64,000 nucleotides of DNA from JBEIGE01 sp040382055 (lineage in GTDB: Bacteria; Pseudomonadota; Gammaproteobacteria; Burkholderiales; Burkholderiaceae_C). Below are positions 40,384-49,358 of the stretch, one piece after another. Both the position numbers and the translations under genes were made by a program. The stretch lies in assembly GCA_040382055.1 (NCBI GenBank), contig JBEIGE010000002.1:62001-126000 (forward strand), read 5' to 3'. Position 1 is the stretch's first letter. Each line of letters opens with the position of its first letter. The notes below the pieces were generated by a model. It worked only from the letters and a program-made list of their open reading frames with translations. It had not been told where the DNA came from and did no database searches.

Positions 40384-41604
40384 ATGGACATTTACCTGGT
40401 CGGCGGCGCTGTTCGTGACACCTTGCTGGGCTTGGCTGTGACTGACCATGACTGGCTGGTGGTGGGGAGCACCCCCGAGGAAATGACGGCCCTGGGCTTT
40501 GTGCCGGTGGGCCGCGACTTCCCTGTGTTTCTACACCCGCAAACCCATGAGGAGTACGCCCTGGCGCGGACCGAGCGCAAGACCGAGCGTGGTTACCATG
40601 GCTTTGCCGTCCATGCTTCACCCGAGGTCACCCTTGAAGAAGATCTGGCGCGTCGTGATTTGACTATAAATTCAATAGCAATTCATTCAAGATACAAAAG
40701 GCCGGACGGCACTTTTGACACCAAAAATTTAACCGACCCCTACGGCGGCCGCAAGGATCTGCAGGCTAGGGTATTGCGCCATGTCACCCCCGCATTTCGG
40801 GAAGACCCGGTGCGTATCCTGCGAGTGGCCAGGCTGTCGGCGCGCCTGGATGACTTCTCTGTTGCGCCAGACACCCTCGCGCTGATGCGCCAGATGGTGG
40901 CCCAGGGTGAAGCGGATCATCTGGTGGCCGAGCGGGTCTGGCAGGAAATCAGCCGCGGCCTGATGCAAAAGCGCCCTTCGCGCATGATGCACATCCTGCA
41001 CGACTGCCAGGCCTTGCAGCGTCTCTTGCCCGAAATTGCCATGAGCGGCACCCTGATGCGCATCCTTGACACCGCAGCCGATCTTGGCGCCCCCTTGAGC
41101 GTGCGGTTTGCCTGCCTGGCATATTGGGGGGCAGATTCCAATTCATTTGAAGCCAATGCGGCAAAAACGCCCCCTACACAAACGCCCCCTACTCAACTGA
41201 TGGCTCAGTTGAGTGATCGCCTGCGTGTGCCTGTGGAGTGCCGAGAGTTGGCAGTTGTGCTGGCGCGTGAATCGCAGCCAGTGGAGAACTTCCTGAGTCT
41301 TGATGCCATGGGCCTTGTGAACTTGCTGGAGCGATGCGATGCCATTCGCAAGCCCTTGCGCTTTGCCGAGATCTTGCTGGCCTGTGAATGTGCCGCCCGG
41401 GCAAAAGGCCTGGCCGCGATGGCTACCTGGCTACCGGGCCAGCATCTGCAAGCAGCCCTGGCGTTGGTGCTCGCGCTGGACACGGCAGCCATTTCTGCGA
41501 AGGCGCTGGCTCAAGGTGTCTCTGGCATTGCCATTGGCCAACTGATCCAGGACGCCCGGGTTCGCGTTGTCGCCGAAATCCAGCCACTGGCAGCACGCCC
41601 TTAG
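40384..41604 (+). CDS. cca: tRNA nucleotidyltransferase (CCA-adding enzyme)
   Basis: 406 residues. Head domain: YLVGGAVRDTLLGLAVTDHD with the catalytic GGxVRD and the DxD-type DHDW, then RRDLTINSIAIHS, DPYGGRKDLQARVLRH and EDPVRILRVARLSARLD. It adds CCA to tRNA 3' ends. Two local additions versus homologues I know: after LTINSIA a run SRYKRPDGTFDTKNL whose DNA is AT-rich, and a short duplication TPPTQTPPTQ near residue 260. The HD domain of the E. coli form is not obvious here. The stop overlaps the convergent D-cysteine desulfhydrase gene by 4 bases. Confidence 0.92.
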   Translation: MDIYLVGGAVRDTLLGLAVTDHDWLVVGSTPEEMTALGFVPVGRDFPVFLHPQTHEEYALARTERKTERGYHGFAVHASPEVTLEEDLARRDLTINSIAIHSRYKRPDGTFDTKNLTDPYGGRKDLQARVLRHVTPAFREDPVRILRVARLSARLDDFSVAPDTLALMRQMVAQGEADHLVAERVWQEISRGLMQKRPSRMMHILHDCQALQRLLPEIAMSGTLMRILDTAADLGAPLSVRFACLAYWGADSNSFEANAAKTPPTQTPPTQLMAQLSDRLRVPVECRELAVVLARESQPVENFLSLDAMGLVNLLERCDAIRKPLRFAEILLACECAARAKGLAAMATWLPGQHLQAALALVLALDTAAISAKALAQGVSGIAIGQLIQDARVRVVAEIQPLAARP

Positions 41605-42629
41605 GGCGAGAGTTCGCCACCCCCCAGCAATTCATGCTCGTAAACATGGACCGCCGGCAGCCCACCGGTGTGCAGGAACAAGACGTTTTCTTGCGGCTTG
41701 AAGTAGCCCTGGCGGACCAATCCGATCAGCCCGGCCATGATTTTGCCGGTATAGACCGGGTCCAGCACAATCGCCTCGGTGCGCGCCAGCAGTTGCACGG
41801 CTTCCACCATACGCTGGTTGGGTATTGAGTATTTGGGTTGCCAGTAGCCACCGATGCTGATCACCGATTCGCGTGGGACCACCATCTCCAGCTTGAGCAA
41901 GTCGGCCACGGCCTGGGCTTCCTTGTGGACCAGTGGCTCCTGATCGGCCGGGTCGCGGCTGACCCCAATGCCCACAATGGGGATGTGAATGCGGTTGCCC
42001 AAAAACCCGGCCAGCAAACCACCATGGGTGCCTGAGCTGCCCGAACCCACCACCACCCGGTCTATTTGCAGGCCTTGCTCAAAAAACTGCTGCTGCAACT
42101 CCTGAGCACAGGCCACATAGCCCAGACCACCCAGCGCATTGGAGCCGCCACCGGGAATGACATAACCCTTGCGGCCCAGAGCCGCGAGTTCAAGCGCCAC
42201 CTGTTCCATGGCCGCCATCATGGGTGTCCCAGCGGGCACCACGGTCAAGTTTTCAACCCCCATCAGCCGGAACATGAAATGGTTGCCACTGGCATCGTCG
42301 TGGAAACTGCCAGGCACACGTTCTTCGATCACAAAACGGCATTTCAAGCCCTCTTTAACCGCCGCGGCCAGAGTGATGCGACAGTGGTTGGACTGAGGCG
42401 CACCGCAGGTGATCAAGGTGTCGGCGCCCTGCGCCAGTGCATCGGCCACCAGAAACTCCAGTTTTCGGGTTTTGTTGCCGCCCGGGAAAAGTCCGAGCAT
42501 GTCGTCACGTTTGATCCAGATATTGGGGCCTTTGCCATCAGGACTCAGCGCTTTGGTGAAATTGGGCAGGAATTCCAGAGGGGTGGCAGCTTGGGTGTAA
42601 CGGCGACGGGGGAAGCGGGATAAATCCAT
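41601..42629 (-). CDS. D-cysteine desulfhydrase/ACC deaminase-type PLP enzyme
   Basis: 342 residues from ATG 42627-42629. Fold type II PLP enzyme: FPRRRYTQAATPLEFLPNFT, the PLP-lysine segment FPGGNKTRKLEFLVADAL and the glycine loop VGSGSSGTHGGLLAGFLG. This wording is that of D-cysteine desulfhydrases, which degrade D-cysteine to pyruvate, sulfide and ammonia; the related ACC deaminases cannot be fully excluded without checking active-site residues. Followed on the same strand by nothing; preceded by the small DUF2905 gene (18-base gap), so they may be cotranscribed. Confidence 0.85.
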   Translation of the reverse strand: MDLSRFPRRRYTQAATPLEFLPNFTKALSPDGKGPNIWIKRDDMLGLFPGGNKTRKLEFLVADALAQGADTLITCGAPQSNHCRITLAAAVKEGLKCRFVIEERVPGSFHDDASGNHFMFRLMGVENLTVVPAGTPMMAAMEQVALELAALGRKGYVIPGGGSNALGGLGYVACAQELQQQFFEQGLQIDRVVVGSGSSGTHGGLLAGFLGNRIHIPIVGIGVSRDPADQEPLVHKEAQAVADLLKLEMVVPRESVISIGGYWQPKYSIPNQRMVEAVQLLARTEAIVLDPVYTGKIMAGLIGLVRQGYFKPQENVLFLHTGGLPAVHVYEHELLGGGELSP

Positions 42630-42647
42630 GGAGTCAAACCTCAGCAA

Positions 42648-42842
42648 TCAGATGAAGCGGGCAATGCCACCTGCCACCAGACTGAGCAGAATGGTGGTGG
42701 TCAAGGGCAGAAAAAATTCGCGCCCGAAAAGGGTAAAGCGCAAGTCACCGGGCAAGCGACCGACACCGAGTTTTTTGAAAAACGGCGTGAACCAGTTGAC
42801 CAACAACAGGGCCAGAAAAACAACGATAAGCCAGCGAAACAT
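42648..42842 (-). CDS. DUF2905-family small membrane protein
   Basis: 64 residues with two hydrophobic segments (WLIVVFLALLLVNWFTPFF and LPLTTTILLSLVAGGIARFI) joined by a basic loop KKLGVGRLPGDLRFTLFGRE. The GRLPGDxRF loop is the DUF2905 hallmark. Widespread small inner-membrane protein without a known role. 3 bases separate its start from the end of the methyltransferase gene, so it belongs to the methyltransferase - DUF2905 - D-cysteine desulfhydrase transcript. Confidence 0.85.
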   Translation of the reverse strand: MFRWLIVVFLALLLVNWFTPFFKKLGVGRLPGDLRFTLFGREFFLPLTTTILLSLVAGGIARFI

Positions 42843-42845
42843 GGT

Positions 42846-44039
42846 TCAGAGTGTATGCGTGCGATCGCCAGCAGAAAATCCAATGGCCGCCCAAGGCTCG
42901 CCGGTACACAGGCCAAGCACTTTGAACAGCTCACCCATTTCGTGCTCCATGATCAGTTTCTGGGCGTGAACACGCTCAGGCAGGGCAGCTGCTTCCATCA
43001 GCGGCAACAGCCCGGCATTCATCAAAAACCGCGCCTGGCTGGTGTAGCCCAGCACCCCCAGCCCGGCTTCCTGGGCGGCCAAAGCCAGCCCGGTAAAGTT
43101 GACATGTGCCGTGATGTCCTTGAGCCCGACCTTTGACAGCGGGTCGGCGTCTGACTGATGCAAGAAATGACACATCACGGTACCCATGTGGCGCTGCGGG
43201 TGGTAGTACTCACGCTCGGGAAAACCATAGTCCAAAAAGAACATCGCCGAACCTTTGGCACTGCGGTTCAGCCGCTCGGCAAGACTGCTGATAAAGGCTT
43301 CTGTGTGCGGGTGAATTTCAGTCAGGTAGTCGTGAATACCCGCCAACGGCACTGGTGGGCGAAGCTCGGTAGGACGGTCTGCCCATTCAAATTCATCGTC
43401 AGGCGCTGCGCTGACTGCATCGCCAGAGATCAGCGCTTCGCGGCCACGTACCGATACGCCGCGTTCGTACCATACGCCCTGGCTACGCTGCAACAGCTTC
43501 ACCGGCATGGCGTCCAGAACCTCGTTGCCGACCACCACACCCTGCATGACATCAGGCAACTCGCTCACCCAGCGCACCTTGTGGGCGTATGCTTGCAGCC
43601 GTTCGTGCTGGCGCGCGCGCAATGTGCCCGACAGGTCGACGATGGAATAGCGCTCAAGAGGCTGACCCAAGCCCTCCAGCGTTGGTATCAACTGCAAGGC
43701 CAGGGCACCCGAGCCGGCTCCGAACTCCCAAATTTCCCGTGTCTGGGTGACCTGCAGCGCCTGGGCAATCTGACGCGCCAGGGTCTGGCCAAACAGGCTT
43801 GATATTTCAGGCGCGGTGACAAAGTCGCTGCCTGGCACTTGCAATCCGTCTCGCATCACATAAGGCAAGGGACCAAACTTCAGACTGTCATTGGCGTAAT
43901 AACCCAAGCCTGGGGTGTACAGCGCCATCGACATGAAGGTGTCAAAACTGATCCAACCACCGGCCTGGGAAATGGCAGACACAATCTCTTGCTTTAAACG
44001 CCCACTCAGGCTGGCAACGGGGGGGGTCGTTAAACTCAT
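42846..44039 (-). CDS. SAM-dependent methyltransferase of the DUF185/NDUFAF7 family
   Basis: 397 residues from ATG 44037-44039 (other in-frame starts at 44051 and GTG 44066 are possible). Landmarks: GGWISFDTFMSMALYTPGLG, GYYANDSLKFG, DFVTAPEISSLFGQTLARQI, and the SAM-binding EFGAGSGALALQLIPTLE; then NEVLDAMPVKLL and FFLDYGFPEREYYHPQR. This is the bacterial form of the arginine methyltransferase NDUFAF7 that helps build respiratory complex I in mitochondria; the bacterial target is not certain. Divergent from the SDR gene at 44070, with 30 bases between starts. Confidence 0.88.
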   Translation of the reverse strand: MSLTTPPVASLSGRLKQEIVSAISQAGGWISFDTFMSMALYTPGLGYYANDSLKFGPLPYVMRDGLQVPGSDFVTAPEISSLFGQTLARQIAQALQVTQTREIWEFGAGSGALALQLIPTLEGLGQPLERYSIVDLSGTLRARQHERLQAYAHKVRWVSELPDVMQGVVVGNEVLDAMPVKLLQRSQGVWYERGVSVRGREALISGDAVSAAPDDEFEWADRPTELRPPVPLAGIHDYLTEIHPHTEAFISSLAERLNRSAKGSAMFFLDYGFPEREYYHPQRHMGTVMCHFLHQSDADPLSKVGLKDITAHVNFTGLALAAQEAGLGVLGYTSQARFLMNAGLLPLMEAAALPERVHAQKLIMEHEMGELFKVLGLCTGEPWAAIGFSAGDRTHTL

Positions 44040-44069
44040 GGCTTTGGTCATCCCCAGAATTGTCACTGA

Positions 44070-44837
44070 ATGTCCCTTAATCCCCCGAAACGCACGGTTC
44101 TTGTCACCGGTTCAGCCAAGCGGCTGGGTCGCGAGATCGCGCTTGGCCTGGCACAAGCCGGTTGGCAAGTGGCCGTTCATTGCCGGGATTCAGTCTTGGA
44201 AGCTATACAAACAGTAGCAGATTGCTCAATGTCAGGAACGGTTAGCGCCGCATTTGAGGCTGATTTGTCAGATGAAGCCTCGGTTCGGGCGCTATTGCCG
44301 CGCGTGATCCAACACTTCGGCCACATTGATGCCGTGGTCAACAGTGCTGCGCTGTTTGAACATGATGAGGCCAGCAACTTCGGCTTTTCTGCCATGGAAC
44401 AGCACATGCGCTGCAACACCGGCGCGGCCATTGTGTTGGCCCAGGCCCTGCATGCGCATGTCTGCGACAGAAACGCCACAGGTGTCGTCGTCAACCTGCT
44501 CGACCAGAAGCTCTGGAACATGAATCCTGATTTTCTGAGTTACACGCTGTCCAAGGCAGCTCTGGAAGCCGCCAACACGATGCTGGCCATGGCGCTAGCG
44601 CCGCAGCTGCGGGTGGTGGGTGTAGCACCTGGGCTGACCCTGACCAGCCACCTGATCAGCGATGAAAAGTTTAAGGCCTTGCACAAGCTCTCGCCCCTCG
44701 GACGTTCGTCCACACCCCAGGATGTTGCCTCTGCGGTTCGGTTTGCGATCGAGAACTCATCGATAACAGGCACCACGCTGATGGTCGATGGGGGTCAACA
44801 CCTGACCCGCTTCGAACGCGATTTCTCGAAAATGTAA
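44070..44837 (+). CDS. Pteridine-reductase-like short-chain dehydrogenase
   Basis: 255 residues: N-terminal TGSAKRLGREIALGLAQAG with the Arg-containing cofactor loop typical of pteridine reductases (TGxxKRxG, NADPH preference), catalytic SYTLSKAALEAA (Tyr/Lys) and PGLTLTSHLISDEK. Its stop overlaps the start of folB (TAATG, 44835-44839), so it is a folate/pteridine gene by context: probably a FolM-like dihydromonapterin/dihydrofolate reductase. A short AT-rich patch (44200-44232) encodes EAIQTVADCSM. Cytoplasmic. Confidence 0.82.
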   Translation: MSLNPPKRTVLVTGSAKRLGREIALGLAQAGWQVAVHCRDSVLEAIQTVADCSMSGTVSAAFEADLSDEASVRALLPRVIQHFGHIDAVVNSAALFEHDEASNFGFSAMEQHMRCNTGAAIVLAQALHAHVCDRNATGVVVNLLDQKLWNMNPDFLSYTLSKAALEAANTMLAMALAPQLRVVGVAPGLTLTSHLISDEKFKALHKLSPLGRSSTPQDVASAVRFAIENSSITGTTLMVDGGQHLTRFERDFSKM

Positions 44838-45223
44838 TGCCCATGCCTACAACCCAAAATCACCAAGGGAACCAAACCCTGACGCTCAACGGTCTGCGCT
44901 TTAACGCCAGCCTGGGCATTCTTGACCATGAAAAAACAGCGCCACAGCCCATACAGGTCGACGCAGAACTTAACCTGGGATCCCAGCCGTTGCTGCCGCA
45001 TGATGACGACATCAACCACGTGCTGGACTACCGCAAGGTGCGCCAGATCATCATTGCCGAATGCACAGCCACACATATGAACCTGCTGGAGAGCCTGATC
45101 GGCAAGTTGGCCAACCGCCTGTTGCAACTGCCCGGCGTGCTGGGTGTGCGGGTCAAAATTGTCAAGCTGGAAATTTTTGACGACTGCGAAGTGGCCATTC
45201 GCGCTGAAACCGGAACCTGGTGA
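44837..45223 (+). CDS. folB: Dihydroneopterin aldolase
   Basis: 128 residues with the FolB fold: LTLNGLRFNASLGILDHEKT, PQPIQVDAELNLG, YRKVRQIIIAECTATHMNLL (the ESLIGKLANRLLQ helix follows) and the C-terminal VKLEIFDDCEVAIRAETGTW. It converts dihydroneopterin to 6-hydroxymethyl-dihydropterin in folate synthesis. Start overlaps the upstream SDR stop by one base (TAATG). TtcA follows after 19 bases. Confidence 0.88.
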   Translation: MPMPTTQNHQGNQTLTLNGLRFNASLGILDHEKTAPQPIQVDAELNLGSQPLLPHDDDINHVLDYRKVRQIIIAECTATHMNLLESLIGKLANRLLQLPGVLGVRVKIVKLEIFDDCEVAIRAETGTW

Positions 45224-45242
45224 GACAAGCAACGGAGCCACC

Positions 45243-46160
45243 ATGAATACACAATGGATTGACACAGAGCCTGTTCCTCTGAAAAAAGAACTCAAGATCG
45301 AGCACGAAACCCACAAGCTCGAAAAGCGGCTGTGCCGCCAGGTCGGCCAGGCCATCATGGACTTCAACATGATCGAGAAAGGTGACCGTGTGATGGTCTG
45401 CATGTCGGGCGGCAAGGACAGCTACGGCATGCTCGACATCCTGATGAAAATGAAGCAGCGTGCGCCGATTTCATTCGAACTGGTGGCGGTCAACCTGGAC
45501 CAGAAGCAGCCGGGCTTTCCTGATCACATCCTGCCCGAATACCTGAAGAATCTGGGTATCGAATTTCATATCGAAACGCAGGACACCTACTCCATAGTCA
45601 AGCGCAATATCCCTGAAGGTAAAACCATGTGCAGCCTGTGCAGCCGCTTGCGCAGGGGCATTTTGTACAAGGTGGCAGGCAATCTGGGATGCAACAAACT
45701 GGCGCTGGGTCACCACCGTGATGACATGTTGCAAACTTTTTTTCTCAACATGTTCTTTGGCGGCAAACTCAAGGGCATGCCGCCCAAACTCACCAGCGAC
45801 AACGGCGAGTTCATCGTGATCCGGCCACTGGCCCATGTGGCCGAGAAAGACCTGGTCCGCTGGTCTGAGCACCGTCAGTTTCCCATCATTCCGTGCACCC
45901 TGTGCGGCAGTCAGGACAACCTGCAGCGGGTGCAGATCGGCAATATGTTGCGCGAGTGGGAGAAAAAATTCCCTGGCCGTCTGGAAACCATGTTCACGGC
46001 CTTGCAAAACGTGGTGCCTTCCCACCTGATGGACGGCCAACGTTTTGATTTCAAAGGCCTCAAGACCACCGGCGTCCCCGATGAAGCGGGCGATACGGCG
46101 TTTGACACCGAGACATTCAAAGCGCAGCTGATTCCCGGTCTGCAAGTGATATCGGCCTAG
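45243..46160 (+). CDS. ttcA: tRNA 2-thiocytidine biosynthesis protein
   Basis: 305 residues from ATG 45243-45245 with GGAG upstream. PP-loop ATPase motif CMSGGKDSYGMLDILM near residue 60, iron-sulfur cysteines in MCSLCSRLRRGI and IPCTLCGSQDNLQR, and the helix KLALGHHRDDMLQTFFLNMF. It thiolates cytidine 32 of certain tRNAs using a cluster. Same direction as folB and the next lipoprotein gene; slightly longer than the 250-aa catalytic core because of an N-terminal extension EPVPLKKELKIEHETHKLEK. Confidence 0.92.
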   Translation: MNTQWIDTEPVPLKKELKIEHETHKLEKRLCRQVGQAIMDFNMIEKGDRVMVCMSGGKDSYGMLDILMKMKQRAPISFELVAVNLDQKQPGFPDHILPEYLKNLGIEFHIETQDTYSIVKRNIPEGKTMCSLCSRLRRGILYKVAGNLGCNKLALGHHRDDMLQTFFLNMFFGGKLKGMPPKLTSDNGEFIVIRPLAHVAEKDLVRWSEHRQFPIIPCTLCGSQDNLQRVQIGNMLREWEKKFPGRLETMFTALQNVVPSHLMDGQRFDFKGLKTTGVPDEAGDTAFDTETFKAQLIPGLQVISA

Positions 46161-46177
46161 CCAGTCAGCAGGATGTT

Positions 46178-46825
46178 GTGTTTTCCAATATGAAAAAGCG
46201 CTTGGCCTTGTTGTTCTTCCGGGCGGGAATCGCAGCGGGACTGTTAAGCCTGCTAACAGCCTGTTCAGGCCTTCGCCTGATCGACACCCGGGTGCAGGCG
46301 CTTGCAGCCCAGCCAACCAAGACTCAAGACCTCAAAGCGGCCCGCTACCGGTTCGAGCGCCTGCCCTCTCAGGCCGCTTCACCCCACGTTGAACGCCTGG
46401 AAGCCATGGCCGACAAGGTGCTGACGCAGGTGGGGCTGGTGCGTGACGATGCCCAAGCCACAGTGACCATCCTGCTGACTTTGCGCTCCAATTCTTTTCT
46501 GGCAGATCCCTGGGGAAATCCCATTGCCGGATGGAGCTGGCCTGGTTACGGGCGCTCTGTTTACGGTGCGGGTGGCATTGGCTCAGGTGGCTCGATGATC
46601 GGTTTTGGCATGCGCTTTCCACCGCCTACCGCTTACAACCGTGAAGTCAGCCTGATTTTTCGCAGCCTGGCAAACGGGCAGATTGTTTATGAAACCCGTG
46701 CCCACCATAGCGGGCCCTGGTCGGATACCGAAGCCATTGTGGCGGCCATGCTGGAAGCAGCCCTGATCGATTTTCCCAACCCGCCCGCCGGGATACGCCA
46801 GGTCAATATTGAAATCCCCAGATGA
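46178..46825 (+). CDS. DUF4136-type predicted lipoprotein
   Basis: 215 residues if started at GTG 46178-46180, favoured by AGGA five bases upstream; an ATG at 46190-46192 is an alternative. Signal peptide ending LLSLLTACSG gives a lipobox cysteine. The mature domain has ARYRFERLPSQAASPHVERL and VTILLTLRSNSFLADPW, the pattern of DUF4136 lipoproteins, followed by a glycine-rich insert (GAGGIGSGGSMIGFGMRF). Periplasmic, anchored; role unknown. Follows ttcA by 17 bases and precedes the phosphatase gene by 10, likely one operon. Confidence 0.8.
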   Translation: MFSNMKKRLALLFFRAGIAAGLLSLLTACSGLRLIDTRVQALAAQPTKTQDLKAARYRFERLPSQAASPHVERLEAMADKVLTQVGLVRDDAQATVTILLTLRSNSFLADPWGNPIAGWSWPGYGRSVYGAGGIGSGGSMIGFGMRFPPPTAYNREVSLIFRSLANGQIVYETRAHHSGPWSDTEAIVAAMLEAALIDFPNPPAGIRQVNIEIPR

Positions 46826-46835
46826 CACCAAGGCC

Positions 46836-47501
46836 ATGATTTCAACCCCCATGGAAGCCACCCGAATCATCGCCATACGCCATGGCGAAACCGACTGGAA
46901 TGCGCAAACACGCATCCAGGGACATATTGACATCCCCCTGAACGACAACGGGCGCTGGCAAGCGCAGCAATTGGCTCAAGCGCTGGTGACTGAAGATATT
47001 CAAGCCATTTACAGCAGTGATCTGGGGCGCGCGTATGAAACGGCCAACAGCATCCGCCTGAGTCACCCGGCGCTCTTGAGCAAGCCCCCAATGCAGATCA
47101 AAGCCCTGCGAGAGCGCCACTTTGGCATGTTTGAAGGCAAGACCTGGGCCGAGATTGAAACCGGCTGGCACGAACAAGCGTCGCGTTGGCGTCAGCGAGA
47201 TGTGGACTTTGCTCCTGAAGGCGGCGAGAACCTGTTGCAGTTTCAGGCCCGCATCAGTGACATCACAAACCAACTTGCCGGTCAGCACATCGGGCAACAG
47301 ATTGTGTTGGTCGCGCACGGTGGCGTCATGGATGTGCTGTACCGGCTTGCCACCCGTCTTGACTTGCAAGCCCCCAGAACCTGGGCGCTGGGAAACACCG
47401 CCATCAATCGCCTGCTGTGGACACCTCAGGGAATGTCGCTGGTAGGCTGGTCCGATACAAGACACCTGGAGGACGAGGCGCACGATGAAGCCAGCCTATG
47501 A
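46836..47501 (+). CDS. Histidine phosphatase family protein
   Basis: 221 residues from ATG 46836-46838 (AAGG just upstream; ATG 46851 also possible). Phosphoglycerate-mutase fold: catalytic RHGETDWNAQTRIQGHIDIP, DLGRAYETANSIRL, ALRERHFGMFEGKTWAEIE and VLVAHGGVMDVLYRLATRL with the second histidine. Could be a broad phosphatase such as alpha-ribazole or PGM-like enzyme. Its stop lies 17 bases inside the next gene (47485 start), so the two are coupled. Confidence 0.86.
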   Translation: MISTPMEATRIIAIRHGETDWNAQTRIQGHIDIPLNDNGRWQAQQLAQALVTEDIQAIYSSDLGRAYETANSIRLSHPALLSKPPMQIKALRERHFGMFEGKTWAEIETGWHEQASRWRQRDVDFAPEGGENLLQFQARISDITNQLAGQHIGQQIVLVAHGGVMDVLYRLATRLDLQAPRTWALGNTAINRLLWTPQGMSLVGWSDTRHLEDEAHDEASL

Positions 47502-48654
47502 AGGACTGATTGGGAACCCTGTTGCCAGTATTGACACACCTGCTTTGGTGATTGACCTGGATGCGATGGAGCGCAACCTGCAACGCATGGCTGATTTCGC
47601 GAGCCAGCATGGCGTGAAGATGCGTCCACATGCCAAGATGCACAAAAGCGCTGCCTTGGCCCTGCAGCAAATCCGGGCTGGCGCTGTGGGCATCTGTGTC
47701 CAAAAAACATCGGAGGCAGAAGCACTGGCTGCCGGTGGCGTGCACGATATTTACATCAGCAATGAGGTGGTTGGTTCGCAAAAATTGCAGCGCGTTGCTG
47801 CGCTTGCCCTTCAGCTCAAACTTTGCGGAGGTCGACTGGCCATTGCTGTGGACAGCCTGGAAGGGATTGAGCGTTTAGCCACGGCCTGCCAGAATGCAGC
47901 GCCGCTGCACGGTGTCGGCTCAGGCGATTCTGTGATTGATGTCTTCATCGAACTCGATGTCGGCCATGGCCGCTGCGGCGTGTCCGAGCCTGCTGACGTG
48001 GTGCATCTGGCCCGCGAAATCCAGCGACATCCTGCCCTCAGGTTTGCAGGTATTCAGGCCTACCACGGCCGTGCGCAACACCTGCGCACGGTTGAGGAAA
48101 GAAAACTCACGCTGCACAGCGTATTGGCACGGATCAAGACCACCACAGCCTTGCTCAGTGCTGCCGGACTTGAAGCGGGCTTGATCACCGGTGCGGGCAC
48201 CGGTACGTTTGGTCTGGAGGCAGGCAGTGGCGTTTATGGCGAACTTCAGGTGGGCTCTTACCTGTTCATGGATGTCGACTACACACGCAACCAAGCGGAT
48301 CCAAACCAGCCGCAATTTGAGCATGCCCTGTTTGTCAAATCCCAGGTGATGAGTGTGAGCGCAAAGCACGCCGTGTGTGATGCCGGCCACAAAAGCCACG
48401 CCATTGATTCCGGCCTGCCGCTTGTCCATGGTGCGGCGTTGGACTACACCGGCTGCAGCGACGAGCATGGCACGCTCGTGCCCAAAGCCGCGAATCTGCC
48501 GGTTCCTGCGCTGGGCGATGTGGTCTGGCTGATACCTGGTCATTGCGATCCGACCGTGAATCTGCACGACTTCATGATCGGTGTGCGTGGCGGACTCGAT
48601 CAGGGTATTGTGGAGCAGATCATCGCCGTGGATTCGCGCGGGGCGCTGACCTGA
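47485..48654 (+). CDS. D-threonine aldolase/D-3-hydroxyaspartate aldolase family PLP enzyme
   Basis: 389 residues: an alanine-racemase-like barrel with the PLP-lysine segment VKMRPHAKMHKSAALALQQI (Lys in HAKMHK), GDSVIDVFIELDVGHGRCGV, RFAGIQAYHGRAQHL, and a C-terminal metal-binding part WLIPGHCDPTVNLHDFM with His and Cys ligands. Fits DSD1/DTA enzymes that cleave D-threonine or D-3-hydroxyaspartate with PLP and a metal. Starts inside the end of the phosphatase gene. No amino-acid transporter nearby; substrate unproved. Confidence 0.86.
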   Translation: MKPAYEGLIGNPVASIDTPALVIDLDAMERNLQRMADFASQHGVKMRPHAKMHKSAALALQQIRAGAVGICVQKTSEAEALAAGGVHDIYISNEVVGSQKLQRVAALALQLKLCGGRLAIAVDSLEGIERLATACQNAAPLHGVGSGDSVIDVFIELDVGHGRCGVSEPADVVHLAREIQRHPALRFAGIQAYHGRAQHLRTVEERKLTLHSVLARIKTTTALLSAAGLEAGLITGAGTGTFGLEAGSGVYGELQVGSYLFMDVDYTRNQADPNQPQFEHALFVKSQVMSVSAKHAVCDAGHKSHAIDSGLPLVHGAALDYTGCSDEHGTLVPKAANLPVPALGDVVWLIPGHCDPTVNLHDFMIGVRGGLDQGIVEQIIAVDSRGALT

Positions 48655-48662
48655 TTTCCGTC

Positions 48663-49343
48663 TTAGGCTGACTTGATCTGACCGTCAACCAGTTCGACCA
48701 GTCGGTCGCAACGCTGGGCCAGGCGCTGGTCATGGGTGACAACCATAAAGGAGGTGCCTTGCTCCTTGTGTATTTTGCGCAAAAGCACGAACACCTCGTC
48801 GGACGAGGCCGTGTCTAGGTTACCGGTTGGCTCATCGGCCAACACCAAAGGCGGATTCAAGGCTAGCGCCCGGGCGATGGCCACGCGCTGCTGCATGCCG
48901 CCGGACAATTCTGCCGGCCGCTTCTTCATGGCATTGGCCAGCCCCACCGCAGCCAACAGCGCACGTGCGCGCTCGAGGTTGGCTGCGCTCACAAAACCTT
49001 CACTCAACAGTGCCGGAAGCGTCACGTTTTCAAGCGCATTAAAGGCAGGCAACAAGTGATGAAACTGGAATACAAAGCCCAGAGAGCGACGCCGTCGCAG
49101 TGTCAACGCGGTGTCATCCAAATCGCCAACGGCCTCACCCATGAGCAAGTAGCTGCCTGTTGACATGCGTTCAAGCAAGCCGATGATGTTGAGCAAAGTG
49201 CTTTTGCCCGAACCTGAGGGGCCCATCAAGGCAATGAATTCACCCGCATGGACCTGTAAGGACACGCCATGCAAGACCTCGGCTTCATTGGGCTGGCCCA
49301 GGTTGTAACTCTTGCGGATATCCTTGAGTTCCAGCAACATCAC
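48663..49343 (-). CDS. ABC transporter ATPase, LolD/MacB type
   Basis: 226 residues: Walker A LMGPSGSGKSTLLNIIG, Q-loop FVFQFHHLLPAFNALE, signature LSGGMQQRVAIARAL, Walker B LVLADEPTGNLD and the H-loop VVTHD. This length and wording are those of LolD-type ATPases used by FtsX-fold permeases. It is the third gene of a leftward adaptor-permease-ATPase set (50586-48663), so it drives the MacAB-like exporter. Cytoplasmic face of the membrane. Confidence 0.92.
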   Translation of the reverse strand: MMLLELKDIRKSYNLGQPNEAEVLHGVSLQVHAGEFIALMGPSGSGKSTLLNIIGLLERMSTGSYLLMGEAVGDLDDTALTLRRRRSLGFVFQFHHLLPAFNALENVTLPALLSEGFVSAANLERARALLAAVGLANAMKKRPAELSGGMQQRVAIARALALNPPLVLADEPTGNLDTASSDEVFVLLRKIHKEQGTSFMVVTHDQRLAQRCDRLVELVDGQIKSA

Positions 49344-49358
49344 GCAGGCCTGTTCATA

